DNA of 64,000 nucleotides, taken from contig CALZEE010000004.1 in the NCBI GenBank assembly GCA_945639195.1, positions 62,001 through 126,000 on the forward strand. Reading direction: 5' to 3'. Below the pieces are notes generated by a model. The model did no database searches and was not told the origin of the DNA. It was given only the letters and a program-made list of their open reading frames with translations. A program made the position numbers and the translations under genes. The DNA comes from an uncultured Ignatzschineria sp. (lineage in GTDB: Bacteria; Pseudomonadota; Gammaproteobacteria; Cardiobacteriales; Wohlfahrtiimonadaceae). The number at the start of each line of letters is the position of its first letter. Within the stretch, counting starts at the first letter, position 1. This document shows positions 1 through 7,728 of the stretch, one piece after another.

Positions 1-381
1 TTTCCCCGCCTCTACAATAAAGCGACTACGCTCTGTAAATTTATTTGCGCGTCCATTCTCACGATAACGCGCCTCAAATGTTACAAAGTGCTCACCATGA
101 CTATTTTCTGGCTCCGTTTTAATAATTTTCAAAAAGAACCATTGAAGCTCGGCAGAATCTGGCGTTAAAACTTTCTCAGGTCTCGTTGAACTGTGCCAGC
201 TTTCTGATAAATAAGCTTCTAATTGATACGTAAATGCTGTAAAACGCGAGCGCATTAAGGACTCTGCAGTTATCGGAATTTCCCCCTGATGATAAACCTC
301 ACAACATTCATAATATGCCTTTCCACTTTGACAGGGGCAAACGACCTTCTCTCGTCTCTTTTCTTGATTCTTAACTGACAT
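1..381 (-). CDS. ychJ: YchJ-family (UPF0225) SEC-C motif protein, 3' end cut by window edge
   Basis: The frame is open from an ATG at 381 down to base 1, giving 127 codons with no stop, so the C-terminus lies outside the window. The N-terminus carries a SEC-C type zinc motif (CPCQSGKAYYECC, near residues 16-28). It is followed by the family block LMRSRFTAF and later by ERSRFI, as in E. coli YchJ. The biochemical role of the family is not established; SEC-C motifs bind zinc and are often found in proteins linked to secretion or protein quality control. An in-frame GTG lies 13 codons upstream at 420, but the ATG gives the short N-terminus usual for the family and has AAGGA close by. It diverges from comEC. 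Confidence 0.85.
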   Translation of the reverse strand, partial: MSVKNQEKRREKVVCPCQSGKAYYECCEVYHQGEIPITAESLMRSRFTAFTYQLEAYLSESWHSSTRPEKVLTPDSAELQWFFLKIIKTEPENSHGEHFVTFEARYRENGRANKFTERSRFIVEAGK

Positions 382-543
382 ATCCTTACTAAACTCCCGA
401 TAAATGAACTGATAAATCACCCTAATTATTCTAGCATGCCCAAAAATCTTGTTATTCCACTAAAGTTACGCTATCGCCATTAAATGATGTTTGCGCCTCT
501 TTAATGCCCGTTCCTTTAATAGGTATCCCCATAATCGAGATCT

Positions 544-2994
544 ATGCTTCCTATCGCACTATCACTTGTCATCGAATCTCTTTGGCTGATTCTCTCCCCT
601 TTTAATCTTCAGTCAACACTTACTGTTTCTGGGTTATGCCTATTATTGTTTCTACTGTTAGGAAGTATCTTCTTTTACCAACGACACTTTTACCGCTTCT
701 CTATCTGCCTCTTCTCTATTATCGGAATCTCTCTTTCACTTTTTCTCTATATTCCTCAATTACATCACTATCAAATTATTCAACAATCCTATCCGCTCTC
801 TTTTTCTGCAACCTTTGAAATCGATCGCAATCAATACGCTAGTAGCACCACCATCAAACTCCTCAAAGTCCACACAATTGATGCGCCCAATGAAACTCAG
901 CAGGAGTCCCTAAAAAGTGCACTCAAACAGAGTTCTATACGGGTTTATAATATTGAGCCTGAGATTAAAAAAACACTTCAAGAAGGCGAACAGTATCAAG
1001 CAAGCATTCAGGTTCGGCCACGGACTTATCGCAATATCCCCGGCGACTCTCAAAAAATTTTACAAGCACTCGCTCGAAAAGAGATTGGCTATGGTCGCTT
1101 TAATGATTCTCCTCTCAAAATAAAAGAGATTTCGGCAATTGATTCTCAAAGAAACTTCATTGAAGCGCACCTTCTTAAGCATTACCCGCAAGGTCATTAC
1201 TTAAGCGCTCTCTCGGTTGGAAAGACCCAGCATCTCCAACAAAAAGATTGGAATATACTGCGCCAAACCGGCACGATCCATCTTGTGTCGATCTCAGGGC
1301 TGCACCTCTCGCTGACAGCCTTTTATGCCTTCATCTTCTTTAGAGTACTCTTTGGCTTACTGGCCTTTAAGAATGTGACACCCTTTAAAGTTGCCGCAGG
1401 CTTATCCATTATTGTTGCATGGTATTATGCGCTTTTCGCCGGCATGAGCTTACCAACCCTACGAGCTGCTATTATGTTTTCCATCGCAATGCTCTCGCTC
1501 TTAATTTCCCGGCCGATATTTAGCTTACAAGGCGTCAGTATTGCCCTCATTGTTATTCTCAGCATTATGCCGCTCTCCCTTTTAATGCCGGGATTTTGGC
1601 TCTCTTTTGTAGCGGTTATTATTCTGATTCTTTCAGCGAAGATTTTTTCAACACCATTAAAAGCGATTGTTTTAACGCAAATTGTTATCTCTCTCTTATT
1701 GATACCATTAACCGCGAGCTTCTTTGGTGAAGTATCCCTCGTGAGCCCTTTTATTAACTTTTTTGCTATTCCATGGACGTCCACCATGATTATGCCGGCG
1801 CTACTCATCGGCACGCTACTTCTCTTTATTCATCCCATGCTCGCTGCACCCTTTTTATCGCTTGCAGACCAAGGTGTCTTTGTCTTAATTAAAGCCATTG
1901 ATGGAAGTGCAAAAGTACCTTACGCCTCGATATTAACCGCTAAAATGTCTCTATCCCTCGCCGTGATAATAACATTTACTACCTTAAGTCTTCTCTATGC
2001 CTATCCCATTTTAAAACGAAATAGAGAGCTGTCGACTCTTTATAACCTTCGTACAGCGCTATTAAAATATCCAAAAACTGATTTTTCTCGCACAAATTCT
2101 ACTAACAAAAAAGGACTCCGGCGCTCAATGTTATTGATAACGCTCGTTTTTATGCTCATTGCTGGCAAGATAATTTTGTCGCAAAATCCAGAAAAAACCA
2201 ACAAAAACAGTGAGGTAAATATCTATTTACTTCCCGTAGGTGAAGGTCTCTCTTTACTTTTCCAGAGTGAGGAATTTACTTTCTTATATGATACAGGTAA
2301 TAGTTTTGGACAATTTGATGCCGGAAGAGATGTCATTATTCCAACCCTCAGAAATCTAGGAATCAAACATCTAGATACGCTATTTTTATCACTCAGAAAC
2401 CAGCAACATATTGGCGGCACAAGAAGCGTTCGAGATCATTTTGAAGAGACTCCTATCGTGGCCCATAATAATTTGATATGGCTAGTAGAAACGGCGACAG
2501 CATGCAATAACTATAACTACAAATCAGAGATAGTTACAATAACCCCCATTCCTGATATAGAGAGCAGCTGCGCATTTAAAGTCACGATTTTTAATCAAAT
2601 TGAACTCTATCTAATCTCAGACATTACCCCCTCAGAGGGACTCAAACTTGAGAAAATACTTTATGATAATCAATCACCAAAATCTGCATCAACGCTTCTA
2701 CTCTATCCCCAACAAGGGCGTCGATTCTACAATTTATGGAAAGAACCAGCTCAAATCAGCAATAGGATAGAAATAGAGCCTCTTGCGCCGCAACAGACTA
2801 TCATCGCGCTCTTATCCACTAAAAACAACCATTCAAGGATCCAACAAAAAGAGGGATTCGATATCTATAATGCCTACTATGGCACAATACATATTCAAAT
2901 CCCTTCTTATCAAGATAAGTTTACAAAACCCATTATTCATCACTATAGAGACAGTCAACGCTACTGGTGGCTTGCCCCTAAATACATTCAGTAA
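544..2994 (+). CDS. comEC: ComEC/Rec2 family DNA internalization channel, degenerate C-terminal MBL-like domain
   Basis: Inner-membrane channel that carries single-stranded DNA into the cytoplasm during natural transformation. The 816 residues are normal for the family. In order: two or three N-terminal membrane helices, an OB-like periplasmic part (about residues 80-200), the Competence domain with the hallmark RQTGTIHLVSISGLHLSL (about 240-257), several membrane helices to about residue 490, then a metallo-beta-lactamase-like domain from about 555. That last domain normally has a metal site SHxDxDHxGG. Here it reads SLRNQQHIGG (S616-G625), so the first His and both Asp are gone and only the last His remains; VGQG is also VGEG. 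The start ATG has only a weak GAGA upstream. The stop lies 3 bases from the convergent DeoR gene, with no terminator between. Identity is sure from the Competence domain; whether DNA processing still works is open. Confidence 0.92.
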   Translation: MLPIALSLVIESLWLILSPFNLQSTLTVSGLCLLLFLLLGSIFFYQRHFYRFSICLFSIIGISLSLFLYIPQLHHYQIIQQSYPLSFSATFEIDRNQYASSTTIKLLKVHTIDAPNETQQESLKSALKQSSIRVYNIEPEIKKTLQEGEQYQASIQVRPRTYRNIPGDSQKILQALARKEIGYGRFNDSPLKIKEISAIDSQRNFIEAHLLKHYPQGHYLSALSVGKTQHLQQKDWNILRQTGTIHLVSISGLHLSLTAFYAFIFFRVLFGLLAFKNVTPFKVAAGLSIIVAWYYALFAGMSLPTLRAAIMFSIAMLSLLISRPIFSLQGVSIALIVILSIMPLSLLMPGFWLSFVAVIILILSAKIFSTPLKAIVLTQIVISLLLIPLTASFFGEVSLVSPFINFFAIPWTSTMIMPALLIGTLLLFIHPMLAAPFLSLADQGVFVLIKAIDGSAKVPYASILTAKMSLSLAVIITFTTLSLLYAYPILKRNRELSTLYNLRTALLKYPKTDFSRTNSTNKKGLRRSMLLITLVFMLIAGKIILSQNPEKTNKNSEVNIYLLPVGEGLSLLFQSEEFTFLYDTGNSFGQFDAGRDVIIPTLRNLGIKHLDTLFLSLRNQQHIGGTRSVRDHFEETPIVAHNNLIWLVETATACNNYNYKSEIVTITPIPDIESSCAFKVTIFNQIELYLISDITPSEGLKLEKILYDNQSPKSASTLLLYPQQGRRFYNLWKEPAQISNRIEIEPLAPQQTIIALLSTKNNHSRIQQKEGFDIYNAYYGTIHIQIPSYQDKFTKPIIHHYRDSQRYWWLAPKYIQ

Positions 2995-2997
2995 CGA

Positions 2998-3765
2998 TTA
3001 AACAAATGAGGGAGTAATCAGTGTAATATCTCGATTATGCAATGTCATAGTAACATCTGCTGGTAGTGGCTTATCCGTAATAATCGTATCAAAAGCACCT
3101 AATGGCAATGCCAAGTAAGTCGCAACTGCGCCATATTTACTACTATCTGCAACCAAAACGATACGCTTAGATACATCCGGTAAGATTTTTTTAATCGGTA
3201 ATTTTTCTTCTGTAGGCATCGACACGCCTTTAATGCCCCACGAGGGCGCTGACACAAATGCAATATCGATCAAATAATGCTGAACACCTCTTGCGGCACT
3301 TTCCCCAACACTACAATGCGTATTCGAACATACCGTTCCACCTGAATGGATTAATTTCCCACGGCCATTCTCGATGAGATAAAACATAATGATGAAGTCA
3401 TTCGTAATAATCGTGAGATCATCACGATCTTTGATCTGCTTAGCAATCGCAAGCGTCGTTGTTCCTGAATCTAAAAAAATACAACTGTTTTGAGGAATTT
3501 CATTTGCGGAGAGTGCCCCAATTAGGCGCTTTCCTTCGTCGTTTAGTGTCTCTTTTACTTTATGAGTGAGCTCTGTTGACAGTCTTTCCGCCGCCTTTAC
3601 ACCGCCCGAAACAGTAATCACTTTTCCCTGCTTCTCAAGTTTTTGAAGATCTCGACGAATCGTCATATGAGATACATCCAATAACTCAATTAACTCATTA
3701 ATCGTTGCAATACCTTTACCAGCCACAACCGATAAAATTGCCTCATGTCTTTCTATGGGAATCAT
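2998..3765 (-). CDS. DeoR/GlpR family transcriptional regulator, YgbI-like
   Basis: Sugar- or sugar-acid-responsive repressor of 255 residues. The N-terminal DeoR helix-turn-helix (about 1-57) contains VSHMTIRRDLQKLEKQGKV. The C-terminal DeoRC sensor domain (about 75-235) has the phosphosugar-binding-like LDSGTTTLAIA and TNDF motifs. The whole protein resembles E. coli YgbI more than GlpR (start MIPIERHEAIL, SHMTIRRDLQKLE, LALPLGAFDTIITD). A strong Shine-Dalgarno, AAAGGAGG, sits 6 bases before the ATG. No catabolic operon is adjacent: downstream is the end of comEC on the other strand, upstream is an AT-rich gap and then gatB. The ligand and targets cannot be told from the window; in enterobacteria YgbI sits with threonate/erythronate-type genes. 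Confidence 0.9.
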   Translation of the reverse strand: MIPIERHEAILSVVAGKGIATINELIELLDVSHMTIRRDLQKLEKQGKVITVSGGVKAAERLSTELTHKVKETLNDEGKRLIGALSANEIPQNSCIFLDSGTTTLAIAKQIKDRDDLTIITNDFIIMFYLIENGRGKLIHSGGTVCSNTHCSVGESAARGVQHYLIDIAFVSAPSWGIKGVSMPTEEKLPIKKILPDVSKRIVLVADSSKYGAVATYLALPLGAFDTIITDKPLPADVTMTLHNRDITLITPSFV

Positions 3766-4130
3766 AGTTTGCCTCCTTTATTCCCTGCCCATTTTGATAA
3801 TCATTCGTTATCAACGCGCTACTAGTTTATAATCATATCAATAACAAAATCTACATTTATTTATGGAAAATTCACAAATTATTTTTTTAGTAAAAAGATA
3901 TGTTTCTTGTCACTGTTTAAAGATGACAATGAAAACCCGCATCTATTAATACACAATTAAATATATAATAAAGCTATATTTTTACAATGCCATGAAAACA
4001 AAATATTTAAAATTTACAATAATTTATTATTTATGGTATTTATTGTATACATTATATTTATTTATGGAAGTGAAATATTAACATTAATTTCCAAAACTCC
4101 CTAAAAAGGGGTTTATTCATATTTTTCACA

Positions 4131-4160
4131 AAAAAAAGACCTGAATGTATCAGATCTTTT
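4131..4160 (-). terminator. Rho-independent terminator of gatCAB
   Basis: On the minus strand AAAAGATCTGA pairs with TCAGGTCTTTT across a five-base loop; the single difference is a G-U pair in this orientation. A run of T follows. It lies about 110 bases after the gatB stop. Confidence 0.8.
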
Positions 4161-4220
4161 ATTACATAAACATACAGCTACTTTATTCCACAATTAAAAA
4201 CCACACCGCAAAATAATTAA

Positions 4221-4238
4221 TTAATCATTAATGATTAA
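4221..4238. repeat. Perfect 18-base AT-rich palindrome downstream of gatB
   Basis: TTAATCATTAATGATTAA reads the same on both strands. It lies 32 bases past the gatB stop and before the gatB terminator. It could be a protein-binding site or chance in AT-rich DNA; no partner gene is obvious. Confidence 0.4.
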
Positions 4239-4269
4239 CGTAGATATGTTTAAAAAAACAGAAATTGAA

Positions 4270-5697
4270 TTATCCCAACTTTTGAGCAATAAGCGCATTA
4301 ATCATCGCGGGATCTGCTTTTCCTTGACTGAGCTTCATAACCTGCCCTACAAAGAATCCAAGCATCTTCGTTTGACCTGATTTAAATTGTTCAACTTGTT
4401 TCGGATTTTTTGCAATAACATCATCTACCCAAGCTTCAATAGCTCCTGTATCAGTTACTTGTTTGAGCCCTTGCTCTTCAATAATTTCATCAGCTGTTTT
4501 TGTAGACTCTGTCATTAATGCAAAGACTTTTTTCGCGATATTATTCGAGATTGTTTTATCTTGAATACGATTAAGCAATTCAGATAAACGCTCAGCACTA
4601 ATACTCAGCTCACTAATCTCCATACCCTTCTCATTTAAGTAAGCTGAAACATCTCCAAGTAACCAGTTAGCGGCCATTTTGGCATCAACTTTAAATGTGA
4701 GTAATGCCATGAAGTAATCTGCCATTGCACGAGATTGGACAATCACACCAGCATCATAGTCAGAAAGCTCATGCTCTGTCATTAAAACAGATTTAAGCTC
4801 TTCTGGCATTAGTGGGAAGCTTGCTTTCACTGCGTCAATACGCTCTGCTGTGATAATGATCGGTAAAAGATCAGGATCATGGAAATAACGGTAATCATTC
4901 GCTTCAGCTTTTGCACGCATTGAACGTGTTTCATTTTTATCTGAATCGTACAATCTTGTCTCTTGCGTGATTTCACCGCCCGCTTCAAGCACCTTAATTT
5001 GGCGCGCAACTTCATAGTTAATTGCTTGCTCAATAAATCTAAAGGAGTTAATGTTTTTAAGCTCTGTACGGGTTCCAAGAGGCTCTCCTGGCTTTCTTAC
5101 AGAAACGTTAGCATCACATCTAAATGAGCCTTCCTGCATGTTGCCATCGCTTACATCAAGCCACGTGACGATTTGATGTAACTGACGAAGATAACTAATG
5201 GCTTCTGCTGCTGAACTCAAATCAGGCTCAGAAACGATCTCTAAAAGAGGGGTTCCTGCACGGTTTAAGTCAATCCCTGTCATTCCTGGAACTTCACCAT
5301 GTCTTGAGCTTCCGGCATCTTCTTCTAAATGCGCACGGTTGACACGGATCTTTTTAGGTCCATTATCCGTCTCAATCATCAAGAAACCATCATAAACGAT
5401 CGGTACGTCTAACTGGCTCGTTTGATAGCCTTTTGGAAGATCAGGGTAAAAATAGTGTTTACGCTCAAAACTTGTTGTTCTTTGAACGCTTGAATTCGTC
5501 GCAATTGCCAAACGAATAGCTTTATCAATCACGCCTTCATTAAGGAGCGGTAATACACCTGGAAGCGCGATATCAAAGATTCCCGCTTGTGTATTTGGCG
5601 CTTGCCCATAAAGGGTGCTCGTTCCAGAAAACAACTTTGTTTTTGTCGTTAACTGAGTATGGACTTCAAGTCCAATCACAACTTCCCAACTCATCAT
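4270..5697 (-). CDS. gatB: Asp-tRNA(Asn)/Glu-tRNA(Gln) amidotransferase subunit B
   Basis: Subunit of the GatCAB complex that converts Glu-tRNA(Gln) and/or Asp-tRNA(Asn) to the amidated forms. GatB phosphorylates the mischarged tRNA and receives ammonia from GatA. The 475 residues match the usual length. It begins WEVVIGLEVHTQL, then LFSGTSTLYG and the signature block DLPKGYQTSQLD, and further DLNRAGTPLLEIV; the C-terminal helical YqeY-like tail ends in AQKLG. A second ATG directly follows the first; AGAGGA lies upstream of both. Last gene of gatC-gatA-gatB and followed by a terminator. Confidence 0.98.
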   Translation of the reverse strand: MMSWEVVIGLEVHTQLTTKTKLFSGTSTLYGQAPNTQAGIFDIALPGVLPLLNEGVIDKAIRLAIATNSSVQRTTSFERKHYFYPDLPKGYQTSQLDVPIVYDGFLMIETDNGPKKIRVNRAHLEEDAGSSRHGEVPGMTGIDLNRAGTPLLEIVSEPDLSSAAEAISYLRQLHQIVTWLDVSDGNMQEGSFRCDANVSVRKPGEPLGTRTELKNINSFRFIEQAINYEVARQIKVLEAGGEITQETRLYDSDKNETRSMRAKAEANDYRYFHDPDLLPIIITAERIDAVKASFPLMPEELKSVLMTEHELSDYDAGVIVQSRAMADYFMALLTFKVDAKMAANWLLGDVSAYLNEKGMEISELSISAERLSELLNRIQDKTISNNIAKKVFALMTESTKTADEIIEEQGLKQVTDTGAIEAWVDDVIAKNPKQVEQFKSGQTKMLGFFVGQVMKLSQGKADPAMINALIAQKLG

Positions 5698-5747
5698 TAT
5701 TCCTCTTTTTAATCTTTTAAAATTGAATGATCATTCGCAACTAATAA

Positions 5748-7199
5748 CTATGCAAAATTCGCTGGGAATTTTTTATGCCAATCACTATTTTGTTGATATT
5801 GATGTGCCGCTGCTAAGAGTCTTGCTTCATCAAATGCGCGACCAATCAATTGGAATCCAACCGGCATTCCATTACTCATTCCCATTTGATGACTTAATGC
5901 CGGCAACCCTGCAAGGTTGGCACCAATTAAGTTTGTATCAAAGAGTGAGTTTTGAATACTTGAGGCTTTATGATTTTGACCAAATGCAGGGCCAGCAACT
6001 GTTGGACCTGCAATGAAATCTACTTCTTTTAAAAGCTCATTATATTCGTTCGTGATTAAACGACGAATTTGTTGGCCTTTAATATAGAAATCTTTATAGA
6101 GAACCTCTGTTGTTGCATATGTCCCCATTAAGATACGGCTCTTCACCTCTTCACCAAATCCCTCACTACGAGTACGGCTATAGAGCTCATCTAAGTTTTG
6201 AACATTTTCTGCTCGGTAACCAAAACGAATTCCATCAAAACGAGAAAGGTTACTTGCCGCTTCCGCAGGTGCCACAACGTAATAAACGGGTGTTACGAGA
6301 TCGTGATATTTAAGATCAACCTCTACAAATTCAACGCCTAACTTGCGGTAAATAGCAAGTGTCTCATCAATTGCCTTCGCTGTTTCCGCATCGATATCAC
6401 CGGCAAAGAATGATTTAGGAAGCGCCATCTTCATCCCTTTTAATGAGAGATCGAGCCCTTGAGAGAAAGCAGGCAATTCACGATTTTGTGAAGTAGGGTC
6501 TTTCGGATCAAACCCAGCCATCCCTTCTAATACAATCGCGCAATCTTCTGCATTTTTCGCCAACACACCACCTTGATCAAGCGATGAGGCAAAAGCAATC
6601 ATACCGTAACGTGAAACACGACCGTAGGTTGGTTTAATACCTGTTACACCACAAAAACTTGCTGGCTGACGGATAGAGCCACCTGTATCTGAACCTGTCG
6701 TTGCCATCACTAATCCTGCAGCAACTGCAGCGGCAGAACCACTTGATGAGCCCCCGGCAACATGCTCAAGATTCCATGGGTTATTTGTAATCCCATAGAA
6801 ACTTGTACCGCCGGTTGACCCCATTGCAAATTCATCCATATTCACTTTACCCAGTGATACAACACCTTTTGCATTCAGATTTTCGACAATAGTCGCATCA
6901 AATGGCGGGACATAATTACTGAGCATTTTTGAGGCTGCCGTCGTTAAAGTCCCTTTTGTGGAGATAAGGTCTTTATGCGCAATTGGCACACCTGTTAAAG
7001 TAGTACTGTTACCTGCTTTAATCGCAGCATCTGCAGCTTGCGCAGATGCTTGCGCTTCATCAAAGGTTGTTGTAATAAAGCAGTTGAGTTGTGAATCATA
7101 TTTTTCAATACGATCTTGGAAGTAACTGACAACTTCAACGGCAGAGACTTCACCACCATCTAATTGTGCGCGAAGTTCGGAGATAGTTTGTTTATGCAT
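5748..7199 (-). CDS. gatA: Asp-tRNA(Asn)/Glu-tRNA(Gln) amidotransferase subunit A
   Basis: Glutaminase subunit of GatCAB: it releases ammonia from glutamine and channels it to GatB. The amidase-signature fold shows the catalytic Ser-cisSer-Lys triad: Lys76 in PIAHKDLI, the cis-Ser Ser151 in AGGSSSGSAAA, and the nucleophile Ser175 in GSDTGGSIRQPASFCG. The 483 residues are normal for the family. It starts 12 bases after gatC and is followed about 50 bases later by gatB, so the three genes form one transcriptional unit. Confidence 0.98.
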   Translation of the reverse strand: MHKQTISELRAQLDGGEVSAVEVVSYFQDRIEKYDSQLNCFITTTFDEAQASAQAADAAIKAGNSTTLTGVPIAHKDLISTKGTLTTAASKMLSNYVPPFDATIVENLNAKGVVSLGKVNMDEFAMGSTGGTSFYGITNNPWNLEHVAGGSSSGSAAAVAAGLVMATTGSDTGGSIRQPASFCGVTGIKPTYGRVSRYGMIAFASSLDQGGVLAKNAEDCAIVLEGMAGFDPKDPTSQNRELPAFSQGLDLSLKGMKMALPKSFFAGDIDAETAKAIDETLAIYRKLGVEFVEVDLKYHDLVTPVYYVVAPAEAASNLSRFDGIRFGYRAENVQNLDELYSRTRSEGFGEEVKSRILMGTYATTEVLYKDFYIKGQQIRRLITNEYNELLKEVDFIAGPTVAGPAFGQNHKASSIQNSLFDTNLIGANLAGLPALSHQMGMSNGMPVGFQLIGRAFDEARLLAAAHQYQQNSDWHKKFPANFA

Positions 7200-7211
7200 G
7201 ATAATACTCTT

Positions 7212-7499
7212 TTATTCAATAACCTGAGGAACAAGATATAAGCCATTTTCGACACTTTGTGAGAGCTTTTGAAGTGTTTCACGCTCATTCTCAACAGTGA
7301 CGACATCAGCACGTAACGTTAAAGTAGCATCAAAAGGATTGGTCATAGGTAAAATACCATCCGTATCAACATCACGGATACCACGGATGACTTCTGCCAT
7401 ATTCTCAAGCCTTAGTTGCTGGCTCGTTAACTTGTCGTCATTAATATGTAGGTGGGATAAAAAAGCTAACCACTCTACTGTCTTATGATCTATCTTCAT
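7212..7499 (-). CDS. gatC: Asp-tRNA(Asn)/Glu-tRNA(Gln) amidotransferase subunit C
   Basis: Small subunit that wraps between GatA and GatB and stabilises the amidotransferase. The 95 residues have the usual N-terminal helix pair (TVEWLAFLSHLHI, an acidic DDKLTSQQ, then a VIRGIRDVDTDGILPMTNPF block) that contacts GatA. Its ATG lies inside the 3' end of ccoS (17-base overlap), with AAGG about 7 bases upstream, so translation is probably coupled to the oxidase-assembly gene. This join of respiratory and translation genes is the odd feature. Confidence 0.95.
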   Translation of the reverse strand: MKIDHKTVEWLAFLSHLHINDDKLTSQQLRLENMAEVIRGIRDVDTDGILPMTNPFDATLTLRADVVTVENERETLQKLSQSVENGLYLVPQVIE

Positions 7500-7728
7500 C
7501 TTTTAACCTTTCTTTTGCAGTAACGACATCCTCACTCGAGGATGCTTGTTCGACAGAAACTTCTGTTTTTTTATCTTCTAAGGGACGAATATCTTCGTCA
7601 AATAATATTTGATGCGCTGGCCCTTCCATATCATCAAACTGATCAGAGCGAACTGCCCAAATAAAGGCATAACCCGCAGCCACCATTCCCACTAAAGTCA
7701 GGGGTAATAATATAAATAACGGACTCAT
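7483..7728 (-). CDS. ccoS: cbb3-type cytochrome oxidase assembly protein CcoS
   Basis: Small inner-membrane protein needed for cofactor insertion into cbb3 oxidase. It has one N-terminal membrane helix (about residues 3-25, ILLPLTLVGMVAAGYAFIWAV), then the family motif SDQFDDMEGPAHQILFDED. The cytoplasmic tail is longer than usual, giving 81 residues. The start codon overlaps the ccoI stop as ATGA, and its own end overlaps gatC by 17 bases. It belongs to the ccoI-ccoS unit and probably cotranscribes gatCAB. Confidence 0.95.
   Translation of the reverse strand: MSPLFILLPLTLVGMVAAGYAFIWAVRSDQFDDMEGPAHQILFDEDIRPLEDKKTEVSVEQASSSEDVVTAKERLKDEDRS

Larger units (their letters stand above)
3766..4269. 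other. AT-rich gene-free stretch between gatB and the DeoR gene
   Basis: About 500 bases of very AT-rich DNA without a plausible gene. It holds the promoter region of the DeoR gene near 3766-3840, the gatB terminator at 4131-4160, and a perfect 18-base palindrome at 4221-4238. Nothing else is recognised. Confidence 0.7.
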
